Part shown: positions 18,548 through 26,565 of the stretch, piece by piece | How the letters are laid out: each line of letters begins with the position of its first letter | Numbering within the stretch: position 1 is the first letter of the stretch | Source: Variovorax sp. JS1663 | Lineage (GTDB): Bacteria > Pseudomonadota > Gammaproteobacteria > Burkholderiales > Burkholderiaceae_C | Length of the DNA stretch: 64,000 nucleotides | NCBI RefSeq assembly: GCF_002157355.1 | Contig: NZ_LYMK01000001.1 | Coordinates: 1-64,000, forward strand | Direction of reading: 5' to 3' | Position numbers and translations under genes: made by a program | Notes under the pieces: model-generated | Database searches by the model: none | The model's input: only the letters and a program-made list of their open reading frames with translations | Told to the model about the DNA's origin: nothing

Positions 18548-19720
18548 ATGCCGATCGACCCCCTGCCGCCCGCTGACGCGCAAGACGCCGACAGCGTGCG
18601 TCCGCGCGTCGAGCAGCGCGAGGAGGCCGGCGGCAGCCGCTGGGTGGTGGCCCGGGGGTGCTGGACCTCGATGGCCATGTCCTCCCGGACCACCTGGGAT
18701 GCGCTCGAGAAGAGCCTTCAAGGCGCGCCGGCGCAGGACGGCCGCGCCTGGGACCTGCGCCCCATCGACCAACTCGACCACATCGGCGCCCAGCTGCTGT
18801 GGAATCACTGGCAGCGCGCCTGGCCCGCGCGGCTGGAAATGGAGTCGCGCCACAAGGCCGTGCTGGACCAGGTGGCGCAATACACCTGCAGCGCGCCGGC
18901 CGAGCCGGGCAAGACGCTGTCGGAGCATCTGCGCAGCTTCGCCCACAACGGCCCGCGCATCATGTTCGTGGCGAGGGACTTCCTGCGCCTGATCGGCCAA
19001 CTCACCCTCGACGTCGGCAAGCTGCTGCGCGCGCCGCACCGCGCGCCCTGGCGCGACTTCTCGGGGCATCTCTATCACTTCGGCGCCACCTCGCTGCCCA
19101 TCACCGCACTGGTGGGCCTGCTGATCGGGGTGGTGCTGGCCTACCTGACATCGCAGCAGCTGCGCCAGTACGGCGGCGAGGCCTTCATCGTCAACATCCT
19201 CGGCCTGTCGCTGATCCGTGAGCTGGGCCCGGTGCTGGCGGCGGTGCTGATCGCGGGCCGCTCGGGCTCGGCGATCACGGCGCAGATCGGCGTGATGCGC
19301 GTGACCGAGGAGCTCGACGCCATGCGCGTGATGGGCATCCCGCATGGCTTCCGCCTGGTCATGCCGCGCGTGCTGGCGCTCGCCATCGCGATGCCGCTGA
19401 TCAGCATGTGGACTTCGATGGCGGCCCTCTTCGGCGGCATGATCGCCGCCGACCTCACGCTGGACATCGGACCGGCCTATTTCATGAGCGCGCTGCCGCG
19501 CGCGGTGCCGCTGACCAACCTGTGGCTGGCGATGGGCAAGTCGGCCGTCTTCGGCGTGCTGATCGCGCTGATCGCCTGCTACTACGGACTGAAGGTGAAG
19601 CCGAACACCGAAAGCCTCGGGCGCGGCACCACCTCCTCCGTGGTGGCGTCGATCACGATGGTGATCCTGGTCGATGCGTTGTTCGCGGTGCTGTTCAAGG
19701 GCGTGGGGTTCCGGGCATGA
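18548..19720 (+). CDS. MlaE-family ABC transporter permease with N-terminal STAS-like domain
   Basis: A 390-residue inner-membrane permease of an MCE/Mla-type lipid transporter. Residues about 20-115 resemble a STAS domain, the role that the separate MlaB protein plays in E. coli. The remainder is a MlaE permease with about five membrane helices and motifs LIGVVLAYLTSQQLRQYGGE, GPVLAAVLIAGRSGSAI and IGVMRVTEELDAMRVMGI. The ATG at 18548 follows CACCCTCC with no strong binding site. The stop overlaps the ATPase start as ATGA. It probably moves phospholipid or other hydrophobic molecules between inner and outer membrane. Confidence 0.9.
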   Translation: MPIDPLPPADAQDADSVRPRVEQREEAGGSRWVVARGCWTSMAMSSRTTWDALEKSLQGAPAQDGRAWDLRPIDQLDHIGAQLLWNHWQRAWPARLEMESRHKAVLDQVAQYTCSAPAEPGKTLSEHLRSFAHNGPRIMFVARDFLRLIGQLTLDVGKLLRAPHRAPWRDFSGHLYHFGATSLPITALVGLLIGVVLAYLTSQQLRQYGGEAFIVNILGLSLIRELGPVLAAVLIAGRSGSAITAQIGVMRVTEELDAMRVMGIPHGFRLVMPRVLALAIAMPLISMWTSMAALFGGMIAADLTLDIGPAYFMSALPRAVPLTNLWLAMGKSAVFGVLIALIACYYGLKVKPNTESLGRGTTSSVVASITMVILVDALFAVLFKGVGFRA

Positions 19721-20640
19721 GCCGCACGGCCGCTCCGAAGGCGAATACCGCAGCCGCAGGCGAAGGTATTCCAGCGAACGGCAGCTGTAACGTGAACGGC
19801 GGCGGCAACGGCGAGGCGGTCGTCGAGATCCGCAATCTCTGGACCGTGTTCAAGTCCCCCGAGGGCGAGCAGGTGGTGCACCGCGACCTCGACCTGGCGA
19901 TCTACCGGGGCGAGGTGCTCTCGCTGGTGGGCGGCTCGGGCACCGGCAAGACAGTGCTGCTGCGCCAGATCCTCGGCCTGGAGCATCCCGCGAAGGGCCG
20001 GGTCTCGGTGCTCGGCCACCCGCCCGGGCGGATGACGGCCACCAGCGCGGCCGAGGTCGGCATGCTGTTCCAGCACGGCGCGCTGTTCTCGGCCTTCAGT
20101 GTCTTGGACAACATCGCCTTCCCGCTGCGCGAGCTCAAGCTGCTGCCCGAGGATCTGATCCGCGACGCTGCCCTGGTCAAGCTGCAGATGGTCGGCCTCG
20201 AGCCGCAGCACGCCACCAAGAGCCCGGCCGACCTCTCGGGCGGCATGATCAAGCGGGTGGCCCTGGCACGCGCGCTGATCATGGACCCGCCGCTGCTGCT
20301 GCTCGACGAGCCGACCGCGGGGCTGGACCCGGAGGGCGCCGACGGCTTCTGCGACCTGCTGCGCAGCCTGCACCGCGAGCTGGGGCTCACGGTGGTGATG
20401 GTCACGCACGACCTGGACACCCTGTTCGACCTGAGCACGCGCATTGCCGTGCTGGCCGACCAGCGCGTGATCGTGGCCGGCACGGCCCGCGACGTGATCG
20501 CCTATCCGCATCCCTTCATCCACGAATACTTCCTCGGCGGCCGCGGCCAGCGCGCCATGGAGGCCCTGCACGAAGGCGCGCCCTCGCCGCTCGTCGCGGG
20601 GCGTCCCGGTGCGGGCCCGGTCCCTTCCACTGAAAGGTAG
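19717..20640 (+). CDS. MlaF-type ABC transporter ATP-binding protein
   Basis: A 307-residue ATPase for the preceding permease. Walker A is at residues 72-80 (GGSGTGKTV), the signature is DLSGGMIKRVALARAL, and Walker B is LLLLDEPTAGLDPEGAD followed by the switch VMVTHDLDTLF. The YPHPFIHEYFLGGRGQRA C-terminal segment matches MlaF-like ATPases. The first 30 residues are an Ala/Gly/Asn-rich extension absent from typical MlaF. It overlaps the permease gene by four bases and is followed five bases later by the MCE gene. Confidence 0.92.
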   Translation: MSRTAAPKANTAAAGEGIPANGSCNVNGGGNGEAVVEIRNLWTVFKSPEGEQVVHRDLDLAIYRGEVLSLVGGSGTGKTVLLRQILGLEHPAKGRVSVLGHPPGRMTATSAAEVGMLFQHGALFSAFSVLDNIAFPLRELKLLPEDLIRDAALVKLQMVGLEPQHATKSPADLSGGMIKRVALARALIMDPPLLLLDEPTAGLDPEGADGFCDLLRSLHRELGLTVVMVTHDLDTLFDLSTRIAVLADQRVIVAGTARDVIAYPHPFIHEYFLGGRGQRAMEALHEGAPSPLVAGRPGAGPVPSTER

Positions 20641-20645
20641 CTGCC

Positions 20646-21623
20646 ATGGAAAACAAGGCCCATGCCTTCGCCGCCGGCGTCTTCGTGCTCGGCCTGATCG
20701 CCGCGCTGGTCGCGCTGGTGGTCTGGCTCACCCGCGACAACACGGTGCGCAACATCTACGAGCTCTCCACCCGCGACGCGGTCAGCGGCCTGCAGCCGCA
20801 GGCCACGGTGCGCTACCGCGGCATCGCGGTGGGCAAGGTGGCCTCGATCGACTTCGATCCCAAGGTCAAGGGCAACGTGCGGGTGCGCATCACGGTCGAC
20901 GAACGCGTGCCCCTCACCACGTCGAGCTATGCCTCGCTGGCTTACCAGGGCGTGACCGGGCTGGCCTTCATCGCGCTGGACGACAAGGGCGGATCGCAGA
21001 CGCCGCTCGTGCCCAACAACGACGACCCGCCGCGCATCCCGCTCAGGCCCTCGGCGCTGGCGCAGCTGCAGGACCGCGGCGAGGCGATCATCAACCAGGT
21101 CGAAGAGGTGACGCGGCGCGCCAACGTGCTGCTGGGCGACGACAACCAGAAGCGCATCGCGGATGCGCTGGAAAGCATCGCGCAGGCCACCAACAGCGCC
21201 AACCAGCTCACCCGCTCGCTGGACAACACCGTGAAGAACGGGCTCAACCCGGCGCTGGCCGCACTGCCGCCGCTGATCGACCGCACCAAGGACACCATGG
21301 GCACGGTGAAGACGGCGGCGGGCGACGTCTCGCGCGTGGCGAACAATCTGAACTCCACCGTGGGCCGGCTCAATGCCAAGGACGGCCCGATCGACCGTCT
21401 GAGCGACGGCACCAAATCGCTGGCGCAGGCGGTGGACTCCTTCAACGCTGCCACGCTGCCGCGTGTGAACCGGGTGGCCGACGACACCTCGCGTGCGGTG
21501 CGCCGCCTGGGCCGGGCGGCCGACAGCATCAACGACAACCCGCAATCGCTGCTCTTCGGCAACGGCGGCGTGGTGGCCGGGCCGGGCGAGCCGGGCTTCT
21601 CGGCGCCGGCCGCGCGTCCCTGA
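20646..21623 (+). CDS. MCE (MlaD-type) lipid-binding protein
   Basis: A 325-residue periplasmic protein anchored by one N-terminal helix (about residues 9-28). Residues 38-118 are the MCE domain (DAVSGLQPQATVRYRGIAVG then YQGVTGLAFIAL), which forms hexameric rings with a hydrophobic pore. The C-terminal half (about 130-300) is helical with regular Asn/Asp-rich heptads and may make a coiled-coil tube, longer than in E. coli MlaD (183 residues) and more like the PqiB/longer MCE class. It has an AGGTAGCTGCC leader and sits five bases after the ATPase gene. Confidence 0.9.
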   Translation: MENKAHAFAAGVFVLGLIAALVALVVWLTRDNTVRNIYELSTRDAVSGLQPQATVRYRGIAVGKVASIDFDPKVKGNVRVRITVDERVPLTTSSYASLAYQGVTGLAFIALDDKGGSQTPLVPNNDDPPRIPLRPSALAQLQDRGEAIINQVEEVTRRANVLLGDDNQKRIADALESIAQATNSANQLTRSLDNTVKNGLNPALAALPPLIDRTKDTMGTVKTAAGDVSRVANNLNSTVGRLNAKDGPIDRLSDGTKSLAQAVDSFNAATLPRVNRVADDTSRAVRRLGRAADSINDNPQSLLFGNGGVVAGPGEPGFSAPAARP

Positions 21624-21634
21624 TCTGGAAGACC

Positions 21635-22309
21635 ATGCAGAACAACGTACAAGCCCATCCGCGATCGACCCTCCGGCGCCATTTCCTTCTTGCCGTGCCG
21701 GCGGCGGCGCTGCTCGCAGCGGGTTGCGGCGCGCTGCCCGACAAGCCCAGCCGCGCGACCCTCTACGACTTCGGGCCCAACCTCGCGGCCGTTGCGCCGG
21801 CGCCAGCCGGTGCGGCGCAGATGCCGCCGATCGCGCTGGCCGAGATCGACGCCAGCGCGCGGCTGGAAAGCACGCAGCTTCTCTACCGCCTGGGCTATGC
21901 CGATGCGAACGAGCTGCGCCCCTATGGCCAGGCCCGCTGGAGCCTGGCGCCGGCGCAACTGCTGCACCAGCGACTGCGCGACGCGCTCGCGCAGCGGCGG
22001 ACCGTGCTCGGCGCGGAGGAGGCGGCCATGCTCGCGCGCACCGAGGGCCAGGTGCCGGACACCCTGCGCGTGACGCTCGACGAGTTCAGCCACTACTTCG
22101 AGTCGCCTGCCGGCAGCGTGGGCCTGGTGCGGCTGCGCGCGACGCTGATCCGCCGCGGCAGTGGCGGTGACCGGGTGATGGCGCAGCGCAGTTTCGCCGT
22201 GCAGCGGCCGGCGCCCAGCGCCGACGCTGCCGGCGGCGTGAAAGGCCTGGCGGCGGCGAGCGACGCTGCGGTGGCCGAGCTCGTCGCCTGGGTGGACCAG
22301 CTGCGCTGA
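21635..22309 (+). CDS. ABC-type transport auxiliary lipoprotein (PqiC-like)
   Basis: A 224-residue outer-membrane lipoprotein of the ABC-transport auxiliary family. The signal ends in the lipobox LLAAGC, and the mature part begins with CGALPDKPSRATLYDFGP, as in PqiC-like proteins. The YRLGYADANELRPYGQARWS segment is the characteristic strand-turn of the family. It is the last member of the four-gene permease-ATPase-MCE-lipoprotein operon and probably receives or docks the MCE tube at the outer membrane. The ATG at 21635 lies 11 bases after the MCE stop. Confidence 0.88.
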   Translation: MQNNVQAHPRSTLRRHFLLAVPAAALLAAGCGALPDKPSRATLYDFGPNLAAVAPAPAGAAQMPPIALAEIDASARLESTQLLYRLGYADANELRPYGQARWSLAPAQLLHQRLRDALAQRRTVLGAEEAAMLARTEGQVPDTLRVTLDEFSHYFESPAGSVGLVRLRATLIRRGSGGDRVMAQRSFAVQRPAPSADAAGGVKGLAAASDAAVAELVAWVDQLR

Positions 22310-22323
22310 GGCGAAGGCCGGCC

Positions 22324-22788
22324 ATGCGCCGCATCGGGCTCATCTCCGACACGCACGGGCTGCTGCGGCCCGAAGCGCTGGCCTTCCTGCAAGGTTGCGA
22401 GCACATCGTGCACGCCGGCGACATCGGCGACCCGCGCATCCTCTCCCAGCTCGAGGCCTTGGCGCCCGTGAGCGCCGTGCGGGGCAACAACGACCGCGGG
22501 GCCTGGGCCGAGACAGTGCCCGCAACCGCCCTGGCGGCGCTCGAGGGTCTGCGGCTCTACGCCGTGCACGACCTGGCGGACCTGGCGATCGATCCGATCG
22601 CCGAAGGTGTGCAGGTCGTGGTCTGCGGCCATTCGCACCGGCCCAGGGCCGAGATGCGAGGTGGCATCTGGTACGTCAATCCCGGCAGCGCCGGGCCGCC
22701 GCGCTTTCGGCTGCCGATCTCGGCGGCTGAACTGCAATTGGAGGGCGGCGCCATCACGCCGCGCATCGTCGAGCTCGTGAAGCGCTAA
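22324..22788 (+). CDS. Metallophosphoesterase (YfcE/MJ0936-like phosphodiesterase)
   Basis: A 154-residue cytoplasmic metallophosphoesterase. Metal ligands are in the four family motifs: SDTHG (residue 8 onward), GDIGD, GNND (VRGNNDRG) and CGHSHRP near 103, followed by VNPGSAGPPR. Homologues hydrolyse phosphodiesters in vitro and their cellular role is uncertain. It follows the lipid transport operon by 14 bases and may be co-transcribed. Its stop overlaps the convergent marC-like stop by four bases. Confidence 0.9.
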   Translation: MRRIGLISDTHGLLRPEALAFLQGCEHIVHAGDIGDPRILSQLEALAPVSAVRGNNDRGAWAETVPATALAALEGLRLYAVHDLADLAIDPIAEGVQVVVCGHSHRPRAEMRGGIWYVNPGSAGPPRFRLPISAAELQLEGGAITPRIVELVKR

Positions 22789-23441
22789 TGCGTCCGCGCG
22801 AGGGCGGGGAAGAGGGTCGACAGCCCGTCGGCCATCACCTCCACCGCCAATGCCGCGAGGATCAAGCCCATCAGCCGCGTCATGACGTTGATGCCGGTCT
22901 TGCCCAGCACCCGCGCGATCGGGTCGGCCAGGGAGAAGACGAGGCCGGTCACCAGCCCCACCACGACGCCATAGGCCACCAGAACGGCGAGCTCCCAGAT
23001 GTGCTGCGTCTTGTCGGCGTAGATGACCACGGTCGACATCGTGGCCGGGCCGGTCAGCAGCGGAATGGTCAGCGGCACTACCGCGATCGAGGCGCCGAGC
23101 GAGGCCTTGACCTCGGCGGCCCGGATCTCTTCCTGGTTGCCCTTCGACTCTGCCGGCTGCGCGTTGAGCATGTTGAGCGAGCTGATCAGGAGCAGCATGC
23201 CGCCGCCGACCTGGAAGCTGGCGATCGAGATGCCGAAGAAGGCCAGCAACTGCAGCCCGAGCAGGGCGCTGATCGCGATCACCACGAAGGCGCTGAAGGC
23301 CGAGACCCAGGCCGTTCGCTTGCGCTGCGCCTCGGTGTAGCCCTGCGTGTAGTGGATGAAGAAGGGCACGATCGCCAGCGGGTTCACGATGGCTACGAGC
23401 GTGATCAGCGGTTTGACCAGGTCCATCGCGGGTGTCGCCAT
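22785..23441 (-). CDS. MarC family inner-membrane protein
   Basis: A 218-residue polytopic protein with six predicted helices, of the MarC/YhgN family. Family motifs include LITLVAIVNPLAIVPFFIHY near the N-terminus, GGGMLLLISSLNMLNAQP, and VVPLTIPLLTGPATMSTVVI. The family was once linked to multiple antibiotic resistance, but that link was withdrawn, and the function is unknown. It lies 81 bases downstream of the SDR gene on the same strand, across a structured spacer. Confidence 0.88.
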   Translation of the reverse strand: MATPAMDLVKPLITLVAIVNPLAIVPFFIHYTQGYTEAQRKRTAWVSAFSAFVVIAISALLGLQLLAFFGISIASFQVGGGMLLLISSLNMLNAQPAESKGNQEEIRAAEVKASLGASIAVVPLTIPLLTGPATMSTVVIYADKTQHIWELAVLVAYGVVVGLVTGLVFSLADPIARVLGKTGINVMTRLMGLILAALAVEVMADGLSTLFPALARTH

Positions 23442-23518
23442 CTCAATGCCCGCCCGGCCGCCCGAAGGGCATTGAGCTCCCCCTCGGGGGGCAGCGAACG
23501 AAGTGAGCGTGGGGGCCG
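23442..23518. repeat. Structured intergenic spacer with perfect inverted repeat
   Basis: CTCAATGCCC at 23442-23451 is the exact inverse complement of GGGCATTGAG at 23467-23476 (15-base loop). It is followed by CCCCCTCGGGGG at 23479-23490 and GCAGCGAACGAAGTGAGCGTGGGGGCC. The latter kind of sequence is recalled as a frequent intergenic repeat in Comamonadaceae genomes. It fills almost the whole gap between the SDR and marC-like genes. There is no T-run, so it may act in mRNA stability or be a REP-like element. Confidence 0.5.
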
Positions 23519-23522
23519 TCCA

Positions 23523-24269
23523 TCATCTTCCTCCCGTGATGTCCAGGAAGGTCCCGGTCACATAGCTGGCCTCTTCGGACAGCAGCCACACGATGCCGTT
23601 GGCCACTTCCTGCGCCGTGCCGGTCCGCTTCATCGGTACGGTGCCGGCCAGCTGGAAGGCCCGGTCGGGCATGCCGCCGGAAGCGTGGATCTCGGTGTCG
23701 ATCAGGCCCGGACGCACCGCGTTGACGCGGATGCCTTCGTCCGCCACCTCCTTCGCGAGGCCGACGGTGAAGCTGTCGATCGCGCCCTTGCTGGCCGCAT
23801 AGTCCACGTACTGGCCGGGTGACCCGAGCCGCGCTGCCGCGCTGGAGAGATTGACGATCGCACCGCCGCTGCCGCCATGCCGGGTGCTCATGCGCCGCAC
23901 CGCCTCGCGCGCGCAGAGGAAGCTGCCGATCACGTTGATGCGGAACATGCGTTCCAGGCGCAGGGCGCTCATGTCGTCCACGCGGGCCTGCATGTCCACC
24001 ACGCCGGCGTTGTTGACCAACGCGCCGAGGCGGCCGAACTTGGCGTCGATCTTCTCGAACATGGCCTTCACCTGCGCCTCGTCGCCGACGTCGGCCTGCA
24101 CGCTCATCGCGCGGCCGCCCCCGTCGCGGATGGTGCGCACCACCTCGTCGGCGGCCAGCGAATTGCTGGCATAGTTGACGGCCACCGCGAAGCCGCGCTG
24201 CGCGGCGAGCAGCGCGGCCGCGGCACCGATGCCGCGGCTCGCGCCCGTGATCAAGAGCACCTGGTCCAA
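23523..24269 (-). CDS. SDR family oxidoreductase
   Basis: A 248-residue classical short-chain dehydrogenase/reductase (FabG-like). NAD(P) binding is by LLITGASRGIGAAAALLA at residues 5-22, NNAG is at 86-89, and the catalytic set is Ser142, Tyr157 and Lys161 (YAASK). Arg after the first glycine motif and the absence of an acidic residue after strand 2 suggest NADPH. The start is a TTG at 24267-24269 with AGGAGG six bases upstream, an unusually strong binding site that decides the start. It is divergent from the HCCA isomerase gene. The substrate is unknown. Confidence 0.9.
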   Translation of the reverse strand: MDQVLLITGASRGIGAAAALLAAQRGFAVAVNYASNSLAADEVVRTIRDGGGRAMSVQADVGDEAQVKAMFEKIDAKFGRLGALVNNAGVVDMQARVDDMSALRLERMFRINVIGSFLCAREAVRRMSTRHGGSGGAIVNLSSAAARLGSPGQYVDYAASKGAIDSFTVGLAKEVADEGIRVNAVRPGLIDTEIHASGGMPDRAFQLAGTVPMKRTGTAQEVANGIVWLLSEEASYVTGTFLDITGGR

Positions 24270-24342
24270 ATCCCGCCTCCTGCACGAAAGCCGTGCCTCA
24301 GTTAAAACCGTTCGCGTCGATTACATCACCGAGGAGAGGCCC

Positions 24343-24966
24343 GTGACTCGCAGCGTCGACTACTACTTCACCCCTCAGAGTCCCTGGACCTACCTGGGGC
24401 ACGCGCGTTTCACCGCGCTCGCCAAGGCGGCCGGTGCCACGGTCCGGCTGCGGCCGGTCGACTTCGGCGCCATCTTCCCGGTGTCCGGCGGGCTGCCGCT
24501 GGGCAAGCGCGCGCCGCAGCGCCAGGCCTACCGGCTGGTGGAACTGGCGCGCTTCTCGCAGCACCTGGACCTTCCGCTGAATCCGAAGCCGAAGTTCTTT
24601 CCGGTCGTCGGCGACGATGCGGCCAAGCTCATCATCGCGGTCGACCTGAACGACGGCACCGAGGCCGCGTTGAAGCTGTGCGGCGCGATCTTCGCTGCGG
24701 TCTGGGTGCAGGAGCGCAACATCGCGGACCCGAAGGTGCTGGAGGCGTTGACCGCCGAATGCGGGCTGCCGGCCAAGCGCATCGAGCAGTCGCTGAGCCA
24801 GGCCGTGCAGGAGCGCTACGAGGACTACACCCAGCAAGCCATCGACGCCAAGGTCTTCGGCGCGCCCAGCTACGTGATCGGCGGCGAGATCTTCTGGGGC
24901 CAGGATCGGCTGGACTTCGTGGCCCGCGCATTGAAACAACCCCAACCCACCATCACAGGAGCATGA
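24343..24966 (+). CDS. 2-hydroxychromene-2-carboxylate isomerase family protein
   Basis: A 207-residue DsbA-fold kappa-class GST-like protein. The N-terminus VDYYFTPQSPWTYLGHARF carries the conserved catalytic Ser region, and the C-terminal VFGAPSYVIGGEIFWGQDRL motif contains the cis-Pro and the FWGQDR typical of HCCA isomerases, which act with glutathione in naphthalene degradation. No other naphthalene genes are nearby, and this family is widespread, so the true role may be general GSH-dependent isomerisation. The GTG start at 24343 has GAGGAG six bases upstream. It overlaps the dienelactone hydrolase leader and shares its operon. Confidence 0.85.
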   Translation: MTRSVDYYFTPQSPWTYLGHARFTALAKAAGATVRLRPVDFGAIFPVSGGLPLGKRAPQRQAYRLVELARFSQHLDLPLNPKPKFFPVVGDDAAKLIIAVDLNDGTEAALKLCGAIFAAVWVQERNIADPKVLEALTAECGLPAKRIEQSLSQAVQERYEDYTQQAIDAKVFGAPSYVIGGEIFWGQDRLDFVARALKQPQPTITGA

Positions 24967-24968
24967 CC

Positions 24969-25652
24969 ATGGGCCAATTCATCGACCTCACTGCCAAGGA
25001 CGGCGTCGCCTTCCCCGCCTACGTGGCAGAACCCGCCGGCAAGCCCAAGGGCGCGGTGGTCGTCGTGCAGGAGATCTTCGGCGTCAACTCGCACATCCGC
25101 TCGGTGGCCGACGGCTACGCGGCCGAGGGGTACCTTGCGGTGGCGCCGGCGACCTTCCATCGTGTCAAGCCCGGCGTCGAGCTGGGCTACAGCGAAGACG
25201 ACATGAAGGCCGGTTTTTCGCTCAAGACCGCGGTCGAGGCGCTGCCGGCGCCGGGCGTGCTGCAGGACCTCCAGGCCGCAGTTGACTACGCGGCGCGTGC
25301 TGGCAAGGTGGGCATCGTCGGCTATTGCTGGGGCGGCCTTTTGACCTGGCGGGCCTCGGCCAAGGTGTCGGGTCTGTCGGCCGCGGCGCCCTACTACGGC
25401 GGCGGGATGACCACGCCGGAGGAAAGCGCGATCACGCCCAAGGTCCCGGTGCTCGCGCATTTCGGCAACAACGACCACTGGATTCCGCTCGACACCATCG
25501 AGACCTTCAAGAAGGCGCATCCGGAGGTGGAGGTGCACGTGTACGAGTGCGGCCACGGCTTCAATTGCGACCAGCGCGGTTCCTACAACGCCGAGGCCGC
25601 CAAGCTGGCCCGCGAGCGCACGCTGGCCTTCTTCGCCAAGCACCTGGCCTGA
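24969..25652 (+). CDS. Dienelactone hydrolase family protein
   Basis: A 227-residue alpha/beta hydrolase. The cysteine triad of carboxymethylenebutenolidases is visible as Cys120 (GYCWGG), Asp169 (GNNDHW) and His196 (ECGHGFNCD), with Glu35 (VQEIFGVN) placed to activate the cysteine. True enzymes open dienelactone to maleylacetate in chlorocatechol breakdown; the lack of clc genes leaves the substrate open. ATG 24969 is preferred to ATG 24963 because AGGAG lies seven rather than one base upstream. It is coupled to the HCCA isomerase gene and ten bases from the amidohydrolase. Confidence 0.9.
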   Translation: MGQFIDLTAKDGVAFPAYVAEPAGKPKGAVVVVQEIFGVNSHIRSVADGYAAEGYLAVAPATFHRVKPGVELGYSEDDMKAGFSLKTAVEALPAPGVLQDLQAAVDYAARAGKVGIVGYCWGGLLTWRASAKVSGLSAAAPYYGGGMTTPEESAITPKVPVLAHFGNNDHWIPLDTIETFKKAHPEVEVHVYECGHGFNCDQRGSYNAEAAKLARERTLAFFAKHLA

Positions 25653-25662
25653 CGGTCGCGGC

Positions 25663-26556
25663 ATGGGCCGGCGGCATCCGATGCGCTTCGCCGCGGCCCT
25701 GCTGGCATTGGCGGCGGCCTGCCCTGGGGCGCAGGCGGCCGACTACAGCGGGCCGCTGTTCGACGCGCATCTGCACTACAACGAGGAAGCCTGGGACGGC
25801 GACACCGGGCCCTATCCGCCGGCCGAGGCCTTGGCGCGCATGCAGCGCAACGGGGTGAAGGCCATCATCGCCAACTCGCGGCCCAACGCGGGCACGCAGA
25901 CCCTGGCCGCGGCGCGCGAGACCCGCGCGGCCGGCGTGACGGTGGTGCCCTTCGTGCGGCTCTATCGCAACCGTGACGACTACAACAACTGGTTCCGCGA
26001 CGAGAGCATCTACGAGATGGTGCAGTCCGAGCTCGCGCGCGGCACGGCGAGCGGGCCGTACCGCGGGCTGGGCGAATTCCACCTCTACGACAGCGTGAAC
26101 GCCAACGGCCCGGTGGCCCGCAAGCTGATCGTGCTGGCGGAGCAGAAGAAGCTGGCAGTGCTCGCGCACGTGGACGACACGGCGATCGACCTGCTGATGG
26201 CGCATGCGCCGTCCAAGGGGCAGGCGCTGCGCCTCATCTGGGCGCACACCGGCATCGGCGGGCCGTCGGTAGCGCGGGTGCGGGCCTTGCTGGAGCGCTA
26301 CCCGTTGCTGATGGGCGAGCTGTCCTATCGGCCTGGCCTGACCTGCGAGGGAGGCGCGCTCTGTCCCGAGTGGCGAGAGCTGATCCTCCGCTACCCCGAC
26401 CGCTTCCTGGTCGGCTCTGACACCTGGGTGAACCAGCGCTGGAGCGCCTACGACGAGATCATGGGCGGCTACCGGCGCTGGCTCGCGGACCTGCCGCCGG
26501 AGGTGGCCCAGCGCATTGCCTGGGGCAATGCGGCGGCGCTGTTCGGGCTGCGTTGA
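25663..26556 (+). CDS. Secreted amidohydrolase family protein
   Basis: A 297-residue protein of the amidohydrolase-2 superfamily (TIM barrel). A signal peptide ([19 protein letters not shown]) precedes the metal motif [12 protein letters not shown]. Further ligands are likely in [18 protein letters not shown] and the terminal GSDTWVN Asp. Family members hydrolyse or decarboxylate small ring or amide substrates; a periplasmic location is less usual. The start may be ATG 25663 (MGRRHP) or ATG 25681 (MRFAAA), both giving a signal peptide. It closes the three-gene run HCCA isomerase-DLH-amidohydrolase. Confidence 0.82.
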   Translation: MGRRHPMRFAAALLALAAACPGAQAADYSGPLFDAHLHYNEEAWDGDTGPYPPAEALARMQRNGVKAIIANSRPNAGTQTLAAARETRAAGVTVVPFVRLYRNRDDYNNWFRDESIYEMVQSELARGTASGPYRGLGEFHLYDSVNANGPVARKLIVLAEQKKLAVLAHVDDTAIDLLMAHAPSKGQALRLIWAHTGIGGPSVARVRALLERYPLLMGELSYRPGLTCEGGALCPEWRELILRYPDRFLVGSDTWVNQRWSAYDEIMGGYRRWLADLPPEVAQRIAWGNAAALFGLR

Positions 26557-26565
26557 GTGGCGGCT

